Below are positions 22,985 through 29,975 of a stretch of DNA of 30,455 nt, one piece after another (position 1 is the stretch's first letter; each line of letters opens with the position of its first letter). The notes under the pieces were generated by a model. The model made no database searches and was not told the DNA's origin. It worked only from the letters and a program-made list of their open reading frames with translations. The stretch spans positions 1 to 30,455 of the forward strand of contig JAILPG010000109.1 in assembly GCA_024699595.1 (NCBI GenBank). Reading direction: 5' to 3'. The position numbers and the translations under genes were made by a program. Origin of the DNA: Lachnospiraceae bacterium. Its GTDB lineage: Bacteria > Bacillota_A > Clostridia > Lachnospirales > Lachnospiraceae.

Positions 22985-25630
22985 ATGTGGGTAATTAACT
23001 GTATCCTGATAATCATCGGCACAGTGGCTGCCATCGCAGGCATTAATTACTGCATCAGATACAGGGACGCGCGCGGAAAGATCCGCTTTTATATTCTGGT
23101 GTGTGGCCTGTCGTCCGGCCTGTGGTGCACCGGATACGCTCTGGTGGGTCTGACGCCGGATCTGACTCAGTGCGGGACGATCCGTGCCTTTGCGGTCTTT
23201 GGCGTATGCTCTTTTCTTGCGACGGAAATCCTGCTTGTCGCAGATCTCTCCGGCGCGAATCAGCGTCTTGTCAGGATCGCGAAAGGCATCGCAATAGCCA
23301 TCTCCATTCCTGATTTCATCATCTATTCGGCAAATGATATGGACATTTATATCCGTGTTTACGGCAGGAATTCCTGGTACGCCAATCCGGATTACACGTT
23401 CAACGGGACCTGTCACTCCGTTTATATGGGGCTCATCACCCTGCTCTTATTCATTTTCTGGATCATCTGGATCAAAAACAGCAAATTAAAGCGTCTCCGA
23501 AATTTCCTGTTAATGTTTCTGGGAGCCAATCTGCTGATCTTTTTGTTCAGTATCCCCGACACCTTTGCATCGGCCGGGGGCGGTCATCCGGTTCCTACCT
23601 CCGGTATCGGCGCGGCTCTGTGTGCCATTCTGCTGGCTTACGGTGCGACCAGGCTCAATCTGTTTGACGTCCGGCTCGGAAATATTCGCGACAAGGTATT
23701 CGATTTCCTGGAAGCGGGCATCCTGATCTTTGATATGGATCATCAGATCGCGCTGCTGAATCATTACGCACGGGAGCTGGTGGATGAGGGAACGGGCAAG
23801 TATCCGCAGATCCGTGACTTCTTTGAGATCGATCCGGATATGGAAAAGAAGATGTTCGAAAAGGCGAGAGGAGATATCTACAACCTGCGTTTGAGGGGGA
23901 TGAAAGGCAACAAGACCTACTCCGTGAGTGTCCGCGCGGTGGATGACAATTACGGCGAACTGGTCTGCTACATGTGTGCCTTCATGGATATCACGCAGGA
24001 GGTTGATGCGGCGACACGTCTGGAGTTGGCAAGCCTCGCCAAGAGCAGATTTCTTGCACAGATGTCCCATGAGATCCGGACACCGATCAATGCGATCCTC
24101 GGTATGAATGAGATGATCCTGCGCAGATCGGAGGATCAGGAGATCCTTGATTATGCGTCAAACATAAACTCCGCCGGCAGCACACTGCTGGCGCTCATCA
24201 ACAGTATTCTGGATTTTTCCAAAATTGAGGACGGCAGGATGGAGCTGGTGCCGGTCAGATACGAAACCGCCTCCCTGATCAATGATCTGTATCATTCCAT
24301 CGTTCAGAGAGCCGATGACAAGGGTCTCCGCTTCGAACTGCAGGTGGATGAAAATCTGCCGCGCGCCTTGGTCGGAGATGACGTGCGCTTTTCACAGGTG
24401 ATCATGAACCTCTTAACGAACGCGGTCAAATACACAGAGAAGGGCAGTGTGATCCTGTCCATACGGCTGCTTGGCAAAGAGAATGGTAATGCGCGCATAT
24501 TCGTTTCTGTCAGGGATACCGGGATCGGCATCAGAGAGGAGGACAGGGAGAGGCTCTATATCTCCTTTGAACGGCTGGATGAAGTGAGAAACCGAAGCGT
24601 CGAGGGTACGGGTCTCGGTATCTCGATCGTCGTCAATCTGCTGGCTCTCATGGGAAGCACGCTCAAGGTGGACAGCATCTATGGCGTGGGTTCCGATTTC
24701 AGTTTTGTCATAGAACAGGAGATCGCGGATGATACCCCGATCGGAGACTACAGGAATGCCGTTAAGACGGTCGAGGCCCGCAAGGACGATTCCGACCTGA
24801 TCAGCGCACCGGATGCCAGAGTGCTCTTAGTCGACGACAACTGGATGAATCTCAAGGTCGCGCAGAACCTGATGAAGCTATGCGGAATAAAGCCGGATCT
24901 GGCGGCTTCCGGTGAACAAACCATCGCCGCCATGCGGGAGCATGAGTACGATATCGTATTTTTAGATCACATGATGCCGCAAATGGACGGGATCGAGACG
25001 CTCCGCCTGCTTGAGAAGGAGGAACTGATCCCCGCGAATACCACTGTGATCGCATTGACAGCCAATGCGGTTGTCGGAGCAAAAGAGTTCTATCTGTCGG
25101 AAGGCTTTGACGATTATCTCTCCAAGCCCATCGAGATCAAAGATCTGGTTGAAAAACTGAAGGCTTATCTGCCCTCCGGATCCGCAGGAGAGGATGACGG
25201 GGTACCAACATCCCATCCCGATAAAGAGGATGAAGGAGAAGATATGGAAACTTTGGAATCCTATGATATTGAGTATCTGGCCTCCTGCGGGGTCAACGTG
25301 GCGTCCGGGATGAGTTACTGCGGAAATGATCAGCGGATTTATTTTGAAATACTTTCTGAATTCATCTCGGGGATCGAGCCAAAGCTTGAGCTTTTGGATC
25401 GCTGTCTCGGCGAGGAGAGATGGCACGACTATGAGGTAGAGGTGCATGCGATCAAGAGTAACACGAAGGCCTTGGGATTCGATCAGATCATGGAGGAAGC
25501 CGGAATGCTCGAGGCTGCCGCGAATGGACAGGATGCCGATCGTGTAAAGGCCTGCCATGCTCCGTTTGTGAAGCGGCTGCGCGAAATTCTATCCATGATA
25601 AATAATAATAAACGTGATCATATGGGGTGA
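22985..25630 (+). CDS. Hybrid sensor histidine kinase: 7TM - PAS - HisKA - HATPase - REC - HPt
   Basis: An 881-residue membrane sensor with a full internal phosphorelay. Seven membrane helices (about 1-225, resembling the histidine kinase 7TM domain) precede a PAS-like part (about 235-340). Next come HisKA with phosphorylated His362 in SHEIRTPINAI, the ATPase domain (N box LLTNAVKYTEKG, G1 DTGIGI, G2 GTGLGIS), a receiver (LLVDDN, Asp661 in FLDHMMP, SKPI) and a C-terminal HPt with His821 in HAIKSNTKALG. All transfer residues are present, so phosphate can go His-Asp-His and on to an unseen response regulator. Third codon positions are visibly richer in G/C than in neighbours, suggesting transfer. 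No response regulator is adjacent. It has its own promoter and is flanked by 44-bp repeats. Confidence 0.95.
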   Translation: MWVINCILIIIGTVAAIAGINYCIRYRDARGKIRFYILVCGLSSGLWCTGYALVGLTPDLTQCGTIRAFAVFGVCSFLATEILLVADLSGANQRLVRIAKGIAIAISIPDFIIYSANDMDIYIRVYGRNSWYANPDYTFNGTCHSVYMGLITLLLFIFWIIWIKNSKLKRLRNFLLMFLGANLLIFLFSIPDTFASAGGGHPVPTSGIGAALCAILLAYGATRLNLFDVRLGNIRDKVFDFLEAGILIFDMDHQIALLNHYARELVDEGTGKYPQIRDFFEIDPDMEKKMFEKARGDIYNLRLRGMKGNKTYSVSVRAVDDNYGELVCYMCAFMDITQEVDAATRLELASLAKSRFLAQMSHEIRTPINAILGMNEMILRRSEDQEILDYASNINSAGSTLLALINSILDFSKIEDGRMELVPVRYETASLINDLYHSIVQRADDKGLRFELQVDENLPRALVGDDVRFSQVIMNLLTNAVKYTEKGSVILSIRLLGKENGNARIFVSVRDTGIGIREEDRERLYISFERLDEVRNRSVEGTGLGISIVVNLLALMGSTLKVDSIYGVGSDFSFVIEQEIADDTPIGDYRNAVKTVEARKDDSDLISAPDARVLLVDDNWMNLKVAQNLMKLCGIKPDLAASGEQTIAAMREHEYDIVFLDHMMPQMDGIETLRLLEKEELIPANTTVIALTANAVVGAKEFYLSEGFDDYLSKPIEIKDLVEKLKAYLPSGSAGEDDGVPTSHPDKEDEGEDMETLESYDIEYLASCGVNVASGMSYCGNDQRIYFEILSEFISGIEPKLELLDRCLGEERWHDYEVEVHAIKSNTKALGFDQIMEEAGMLEAAANGQDADRVKACHAPFVKRLREILSMINNNKRDHMG

Positions 25631-25638
25631 AGAAGACC

Positions 25639-25682
25639 GACAGTGGTGTAAATCTTGATATTTTAAGCCTGCTATGATATCA
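25639..25682 (+). repeat. Right copy of the 44-bp direct repeat
   Basis: Starts nine bases after the sensor kinase stop and matches 22757-22800 at 39 of 44 positions. It holds the working promoter of tRNA-Arg and ends inside its -10. Confidence 0.8.
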
Positions 25683-25683
25683 T
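25655..25683 (+). promoter_or_regulatory. tRNA-Arg promoter
   Basis: TTGATA (25655-25660, 5 of 6), a 17-bp spacer and TATCAT (25678-25683, 5 of 6). The start would fall near 25690, about 14 bases before the mature tRNA 5' end. Confidence 0.75.
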
Positions 25684-25703
25684 TATGCAATGTGAGAGAT
25701 TAT

Positions 25704-25776
25704 GCACCCGTAGCTCAGTGGATAGAGCAGCGGATTCCGGTTCCGCGTGCCGGGGGTTCGAATCCTCTCGGGTGCG
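25704..25776 (+). tRNA. tRNA-Arg (anticodon CCG)
   Basis: A complete cloverleaf: acceptor stem GCACCCG/CGGGTGC, D arm GCTCAGTGGATAGAGC, anticodon stem GCGGA/TCCGC around the loop TTCCGGT (anticodon CCG, reads CGG), and T loop TTCGAAT on a stem with two G-U pairs. G is the discriminator base and CCA is not encoded. The length is 73 nt. A protein-like frame with VAQWIEQRIPVPRAGGSNPLG runs across it; this is the usual spurious translation of tRNA genes. Confidence 0.97.
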
Positions 25777-25793
25777 CTCATATTGCATATGAG
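25777..25793 (+). other. Hairpin directly at the tRNA 3' end
   Basis: CTCATAT-TGC-ATATGAG, a perfect 7-bp stem, starts at the base after the discriminator. No T-run follows. It may guide 3' processing of the precursor. Confidence 0.55.
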
Positions 25794-25799
25794 ACGGAT

Positions 25800-25860
25800 G
25801 CAGGCAGAAAAGTCTTTTGTGTACGGATGGGAATCTTAGTTGAGTGCATATTCTGCCTGC
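25800..25860 (+). repeat. Perfect 10-bp inverted repeat with 41-bp spacing downstream of tRNA-Arg
   Basis: GCAGGCAGAA (25800-25809) and TTCTGCCTGC (25851-25860) are exact reverse complements. No T-run follows the right arm. The enclosed 41 bp hold no gene. Possible roles are a long-loop transcript structure, or a site upstream of the SH3 gene, whose promoter I could not place firmly (TTGAGT at 25840-25845 is a weak -35 candidate). Confidence 0.5.
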
Positions 25861-25912
25861 TTATAGCATATAAAGATAATAACCGCTGTGAAAGGGATCA
25901 TGGTATATATAA

Positions 25913-27097
25913 ATGGCTAAGAACAGGATCGGAGATATACTTGAAAGACATTACAGATATCTCATAGTCGGAGGACTGTTTTTAATCCTCGTGATCGTAT
26001 TGATCGTATTTTTGGTGACAAGAAAAGGAAAGGACGGAGATTCCAAAATATCGACTGACGTCGGTGATTCGACCGTGATAAGCACTTCTGTGGAGGTTCC
26101 GAAGGATAAGTTTGAGATCAATGCCTATCCTAATGTCAATGCACTGATGGAGCAGTATTACAATGCCCTTATGAACGGCGATTCAACCACCATAGAATCA
26201 TTATGTGATGTCTTATCGGATTCGGAAAGATTCAGGATAGAAGAAAAGGCAAAGTATTATCAGTATTCATCCGATTACACCGTATATACCAAGAAGGGTT
26301 ATCAGGATAACTCTTATCTCGTACTTGTAACCTTTAATATCCTGTATCAGGGGACTAATACACCTGCTCCTTCACTTGATTCTGCCTATGTATGCACCAA
26401 TGAGTCCGGAGCCCTGTATATCAATAAATCGGAGCTTTCAGAGGAAGAGCAGGCATATCTTTTAGAGCTCACGGTTCAGAATGATGTTGAAGAGCTGATA
26501 GAAAAGGTAAAGGTTGATTACAATAAGGCACTTGAGGATGATGCCGGTCTTGCCGGAGTAATAGCGAATATTGACACTTCGGTTAATGAGGCTGTAAAGG
26601 AAAGACTCAGCGAGCAGCAGAAGCTTGATGCTGAGGCTGCGGCACAGGCAGAGGCTCAGGCTCAGGCAGAGGCCAAAGCGGCTTCGGCGCAGACCGTAAA
26701 AGCTACGGATGTTGTAAATATAAGAGCTTCGGCCAGCACGGATTCCGACTCGCTCGGAAAGACTACGGCAGGTCAGGAGTTTACCAGATATGAAGCCATG
26801 GAGAACGGATGGAGCCGTATCGAATATAATGGCGGAGAGGCATATATCAAATCCGAATATCTCGAGGCTGTAGGAGGGACTGATGCGGCAAACACCGCTG
26901 ATGACGGTTCCGAGAGAGTAAAGATCAAGGCCGGAAAAGGCAATGTAAATGTCAGATCCTCAAACAGCACAGACAGCAACAAGATAGGAACGGCAAGCGA
27001 AGGAAGCAGCTTTAAGGTTATCGAGAGGCTTGACGGCTGGGTGAAGATCGATTACAACGGTACAGAAGCCTACATAAGCGCAGATCTTGTAGAGTAA
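25913..27097 (+). CDS. Membrane-anchored protein with two bacterial SH3 domains
   Basis: A 394-residue type II membrane protein. A basic cytoplasmic head is followed by one membrane helix (YLIVGGLFLILVIVLIVFLV, about 16-35). The external part has an alpha/beta domain (about 55-170, opening NVNALMEQYYNALMNGD, reminiscent of NTF2-like folds) and a helical Ala/Gln/Glu-rich stalk (about 220-262). Two SH3b domains follow at about 266-325 (VVNIRASASTDS, GWSRIEYNGGEAYI) and 335-394 (NVNVRSSNSTDS, GWVKIDYNGTEAYI). Such SH3 domains commonly bind cell-wall peptides. No catalytic wall hydrolase domain is present, so a wall-binding or scaffold role is likeliest. The ribosome site is poor: AAAGGGA lies 15 bases before ATG 25913. 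Confidence 0.88.
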   Translation: MAKNRIGDILERHYRYLIVGGLFLILVIVLIVFLVTRKGKDGDSKISTDVGDSTVISTSVEVPKDKFEINAYPNVNALMEQYYNALMNGDSTTIESLCDVLSDSERFRIEEKAKYYQYSSDYTVYTKKGYQDNSYLVLVTFNILYQGTNTPAPSLDSAYVCTNESGALYINKSELSEEEQAYLLELTVQNDVEELIEKVKVDYNKALEDDAGLAGVIANIDTSVNEAVKERLSEQQKLDAEAAAQAEAQAQAEAKAASAQTVKATDVVNIRASASTDSDSLGKTTAGQEFTRYEAMENGWSRIEYNGGEAYIKSEYLEAVGGTDAANTADDGSERVKIKAGKGNVNVRSSNSTDSNKIGTASEGSSFKVIERLDGWVKIDYNGTEAYISADLVE

Positions 27098-27126
27098 GTA
27101 CATACGCATATTTAAAATAATGATAC

Positions 27127-27168
27127 AAAAGATTCAGGACTGTGATATCTCACAGTCCTGAATCTTTT
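27127..27168. terminator. Bidirectional terminator between convergent genes
   Basis: A 19-bp perfect stem (27127-27145 with 27150-27168) around a TATC loop, with AAAA at the left end and TTTT at the right end so that both strands yield a hairpin plus T-run. It serves the SH3 gene on + and the pseudouridine synthase on -. The right arm encodes the last five codons and stop of the minus-strand gene. Confidence 0.92.
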
Positions 27169-27872
27169 AACAGCTTATTTAATTCGTCACCCTTTATTTC
27201 ACGGTACTGGCCTGTTTTCAGTCCTTTAAGCTCTATATTGCTTATACGTATCCGTTTTAATGACCGCACTCTGTATCCGAGTGTCTCGCACATCCTTCTT
27301 ATCTGCCTGTTCAGTCCCTGAGTCAGTATGATCTCAAAGGTCTTTTCACCGGTCTTTCTCACTTTGCAGGGCTTTGTGGTAACCGAAAGCTCTGAAAGGA
27401 ATACTCCCTGCCGCATGCTTTTTATAAAGTCGGCTGTTACGGGTCTGTCTACCGTTACCACGTATTCTTTTTCATGTTCGTTTACCGAGCGCATAAGGGC
27501 ATCTATCAGATCCCCGTCATTTGTTAGGATGATAAGCCCTTCCGAGGATTTGTCAAGTCTCCCCGCATAGGTTATACGTACCGGATATCGTACAGCATCT
27601 ATGATATTGTTCTTCTCTCTTTTTTCCCCCGTACATACGACTCCGACAGGCTTGTTGTAGGCAAGATACACCTTCGTATCGGGAAGAGTGATATCCTTTC
27701 CGTCAATCGTGACCTCGGAGTCTGAAAAGACCCTGTCCCCGTTATGGGCGGTCTTCCCATCGATACAGACACTACCCTTTGAGATCAGCACATCGGCTTC
27801 CCTTCTTGAGCATATTCCCGCATCGGCTATGTATTTGTTTATGCGTATTCCTTTTTGAATAAAATCACTCAT
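27150..27872 (-). CDS. rluF: 23S rRNA pseudouridine synthase, RsuA/RluB/E/F family (RluF-like)
   Basis: A 240-residue enzyme that isomerises a uridine in large-subunit rRNA (RluF targets U2604 in E. coli). It has an N-terminal S4 RNA-binding domain (GIRINKYIADAGICSRREAD, about 8-27) and the catalytic domain with Asp107 in YAGRLDKSSEGLIILTNDGD. NEHEKEYVVTV and GLNRQIRRMCETLGYRVRSL are RluF-type. RluB or RsuA remain possible. I chose the start at 27872 (MSDFIQKG); a start at 27908 would place the promoter inside the coding region. No ribosome site precedes the ATG, and the -10 lies only six bases upstream, suggesting a leaderless mRNA. The 3' end lies in the shared terminator. Confidence 0.9.
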   Translation of the reverse strand: MSDFIQKGIRINKYIADAGICSRREADVLISKGSVCIDGKTAHNGDRVFSDSEVTIDGKDITLPDTKVYLAYNKPVGVVCTGEKREKNNIIDAVRYPVRITYAGRLDKSSEGLIILTNDGDLIDALMRSVNEHEKEYVVTVDRPVTADFIKSMRQGVFLSELSVTTKPCKVRKTGEKTFEIILTQGLNRQIRRMCETLGYRVRSLKRIRISNIELKGLKTGQYREIKGDELNKLLKDSGL

Positions 27873-27883
27873 AGTGGTATTAT
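27855..27883 (+). promoter_or_regulatory. ligA promoter
   Basis: TTGAAT (27855-27860), 17-bp spacer, TATTAT (27878-27883, 5 of 6) on the + strand, with a start near 27890 and ligA ATG at 27928. Its -35 lies inside the first codons of the divergent rluF-like gene and its -10 overlaps that gene's -10 on the other strand. Confidence 0.6.
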
Positions 27884-27908
27884 AAATTGAAATAATAAAG
27901 AATCGCAA
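27879..27908 (-). promoter_or_regulatory. rluF-like gene promoter (minus strand)
   Basis: On the minus strand, TTGCGA (27908-27903, 4 of 6), an 18-bp spacer and a perfect TATAAT (27884-27879). The expected start is six or seven bases on, at about the A of ATG 27872. Confidence 0.65.
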
Positions 27909-27927
27909 GCTGTACAGGAATACGGAT

Positions 27928-29904
27928 ATGCAGGAATCAAATGATATAAATGCAATAAAGGAACGGATGAGGGAACTGATCCCTATCCTTAACAGGGCAT
28001 CAAAGGCTTATTATCAGGAAGATGCGGAGATAATGAGCAATTATGAATATGACAGGCTATATGATGAGCTGACAAAGCTTGAGGAGGAGAGCGGGATAGT
28101 GCTTTCCGACAGCCCTACAGTAAGGGTTGGATATGAAGCGGTGGATGAGCTTCCAAAAGAGCGCCATGAATCCCCCATGCTTTCGCTTGACAAGACCAAG
28201 GACAGGGAGGAACTTAGGGCCTGGCTCGGCAATAATGAGGGCCTCTTATCCTGGAAAATGGACGGACTTACAATAGTCCTTACATATAACGAGGGAAAGC
28301 TTATAAAAGCCGTTACGAGAGGAAACGGAGAGATAGGAGAGGTCATTACCAACAATGCTAAAACCTTCATCAATCTTCCGTTGTCGATACCCTTTAAGAA
28401 TGAACTTATCCTAAGGGGTGAAGCCGTTATAAGCTATTCGGATTTTGATAAGATCAACGATCAGATCCCTGATGCAGAGTCAAAATACAAGAATCCGAGA
28501 AATCTCTGTTCGGGCTCCGTAAGGCAGCTTAACAATGAGATCACAGCCTCAAGAAACGTCAGGTTTATGGCATTTAATCTTGTGAAGGCCGATTCCTTTG
28601 ATGATCAGAACAGAAGAAGCAGACAGATGGAGTTCTTAAAGAGCCAGGGCTTTGAGACTGTGGAGTATTATAAGGTAGATGAAGACAGTATACTTGACAG
28701 GATCGAATATTTTGCTGAGGCTGTGTTGGGTAATGATATCCCGTCAGACGGCCTTGTATTAACCTATGAGGATATCGCTTACGGAAAGAGCCTTGGAAGA
28801 ACGGCCAAGTTTCCGAGAGATTCCATAGCCTTCAAATGGGAGGATGAGACGGCCGAGACAACGCTTACCGATATGGAATGGAGTCCCTCAAGAACGGGAC
28901 TTATAAACCCGATAGCCATATTTGAACCGGTGGAGCTTGAGGGAACCACGGTAAAGCGTGCAAGCGTTCATAATCTGAGCATTGTAAAGAGCTTAAAGCT
29001 TGGGATCGGAGACCGCATAACCGTATTCAAGGCCAATATGATAATCCCCCAGATCGCGGAAAACCTTACGGGAAGCGGAAATATTGAGATACCAAATCAT
29101 TGTCCCGTCTGCGGAAGTGAAACCGTGATAAAAAAGGAAAATGATGTTGAAACCCTGATCTGTCCGAATCCGGAGTGCATAGCAAAAAAGATCAAGGGAC
29201 TGACACTCTTTGTCAGCAGGGATGCGATGAACATTGACGGATTATCGGAGGCTACGCTTGAGAAGTTCATCGGAAACGGATTCATACATGAATATGCCGA
29301 CCTGTTCAGGCTTAAGCAGTACAGGGATGAGATATGTCAGATGGAAGGCTTTGGGGATAAATCCTGCGCGAACCTTTTACAGAGCATAGAGAATGCAAGA
29401 CACGTACAGATCCACAAGCTATTCTACAGCCTGGGGATACCAAATGTAGGCCTGTCAAACGCAAAGGTGATATGCAAAGCTTTTAATAATGATATAGAGC
29501 GGATCAGGAGGGCAAAGGTTTCGGAGCTTTCTGAAATAGACGGTGTCGGTGAGGTCATTGCGGGTACTTTTTCGGAATACTTTGAATCCGATGCAAACAA
29601 TAAGAACTTTGATGATCTGGTCATGGAACTTGATATCATCATACCTGAGGAAACGGAAGGTGTTGAAGGGATAAACGGTAAGACCTTCGTCATTACAGGG
29701 AGCCTTAATACATTTGACAACCGAAATGCCCTTAAGGAGCTTATAGAGAACGCCGGAGGCAAGGTCTCGGGCTCGGTAAGCCCTAAAACGGATTACCTGA
29801 TCAACAATGACATTACTTCAAATTCATCAAAGAATAAAAAGGCCAAGGAATTAAACATTCCGATAATCACCGAGACAGAGATACGTGGGATGCTCGGGAT
29901 ATGA
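27928..29904 (+). CDS. ligA: NAD-dependent DNA ligase LigA
   Basis: LigA seals nicks during replication and repair using NAD+. The 658-residue protein has the full domain order: Ia (AYYQEDAEIMSNYEYDRLYD, about 27-46), the adenylation domain with nucleophile Lys110 in WKMDG, an OB fold with TGLINPIAIFEPVELEGTTV and KRASVHN, a four-Cys zinc finger (CPVCG and CPNPEC, about 392-415), helix-hairpin-helix repeats, and a C-terminal BRCT domain (GKTFVITGSLNTF, about 586-658). ATG 27928 follows AGGAA by seven bases. It is transcribed divergently from the rluF-like gene and is followed by metA after 71 bp. Nothing is truncated. Confidence 0.97.
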   Translation: MQESNDINAIKERMRELIPILNRASKAYYQEDAEIMSNYEYDRLYDELTKLEEESGIVLSDSPTVRVGYEAVDELPKERHESPMLSLDKTKDREELRAWLGNNEGLLSWKMDGLTIVLTYNEGKLIKAVTRGNGEIGEVITNNAKTFINLPLSIPFKNELILRGEAVISYSDFDKINDQIPDAESKYKNPRNLCSGSVRQLNNEITASRNVRFMAFNLVKADSFDDQNRRSRQMEFLKSQGFETVEYYKVDEDSILDRIEYFAEAVLGNDIPSDGLVLTYEDIAYGKSLGRTAKFPRDSIAFKWEDETAETTLTDMEWSPSRTGLINPIAIFEPVELEGTTVKRASVHNLSIVKSLKLGIGDRITVFKANMIIPQIAENLTGSGNIEIPNHCPVCGSETVIKKENDVETLICPNPECIAKKIKGLTLFVSRDAMNIDGLSEATLEKFIGNGFIHEYADLFRLKQYRDEICQMEGFGDKSCANLLQSIENARHVQIHKLFYSLGIPNVGLSNAKVICKAFNNDIERIRRAKVSELSEIDGVGEVIAGTFSEYFESDANNKNFDDLVMELDIIIPEETEGVEGINGKTFVITGSLNTFDNRNALKELIENAGGKVSGSVSPKTDYLINNDITSNSSKNKKAKELNIPIITETEIRGMLGI

Positions 29905-29916
29905 TATGATAAACCT

Positions 29917-29950
29917 GCCGTTCTCAGAGGGTAAAGCCCTGAGATGCGGC
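29917..29950 (+). promoter_or_regulatory. Bulged hairpin in the metA leader
   Basis: GCCG (29917-29920) pairs with CGGC (29947-29950), and CTC-AG-AGGG (29923-29931) pairs with CCCT-GAG (29937-29943) around the loop TAAAG. The result is an 11-bp stem with an internal loop and a two-base bulge. It ends 10 bases before the ribosome site GAGAGG of metA. There is no T-run. Control of metA translation is possible. It does not match the SAM-I riboswitch pattern, and I cannot assign it to another SAM riboswitch class. Confidence 0.45.
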
Positions 29951-29975
29951 GAAACATTCAGAGAGGAAAGACAGC

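Noticed and set aside
22943..23416. A 157-codon minus-strand frame opposite the sensor kinase membrane part
   Set aside because: Antisense shadow in a GC-rich gene with no start signals.
25674..25967. A 97-codon open frame across tRNA-Arg
   Set aside because: Its APVAQWIEQRIPVPRAGGSNPLG segment is the well-known translation of a tRNA gene; the cloverleaf is complete.
27873..27908. Upstream start of the pseudouridine synthase
   Set aside because: The extra codons coincide with a perfect TATAAT and its -35, and the family begins near the S4 domain.
29905..29975. SAM-I riboswitch before metA
   Set aside because: The leader is only 71 nt and lacks the SAM-I core elements; only a single bulged hairpin is visible.
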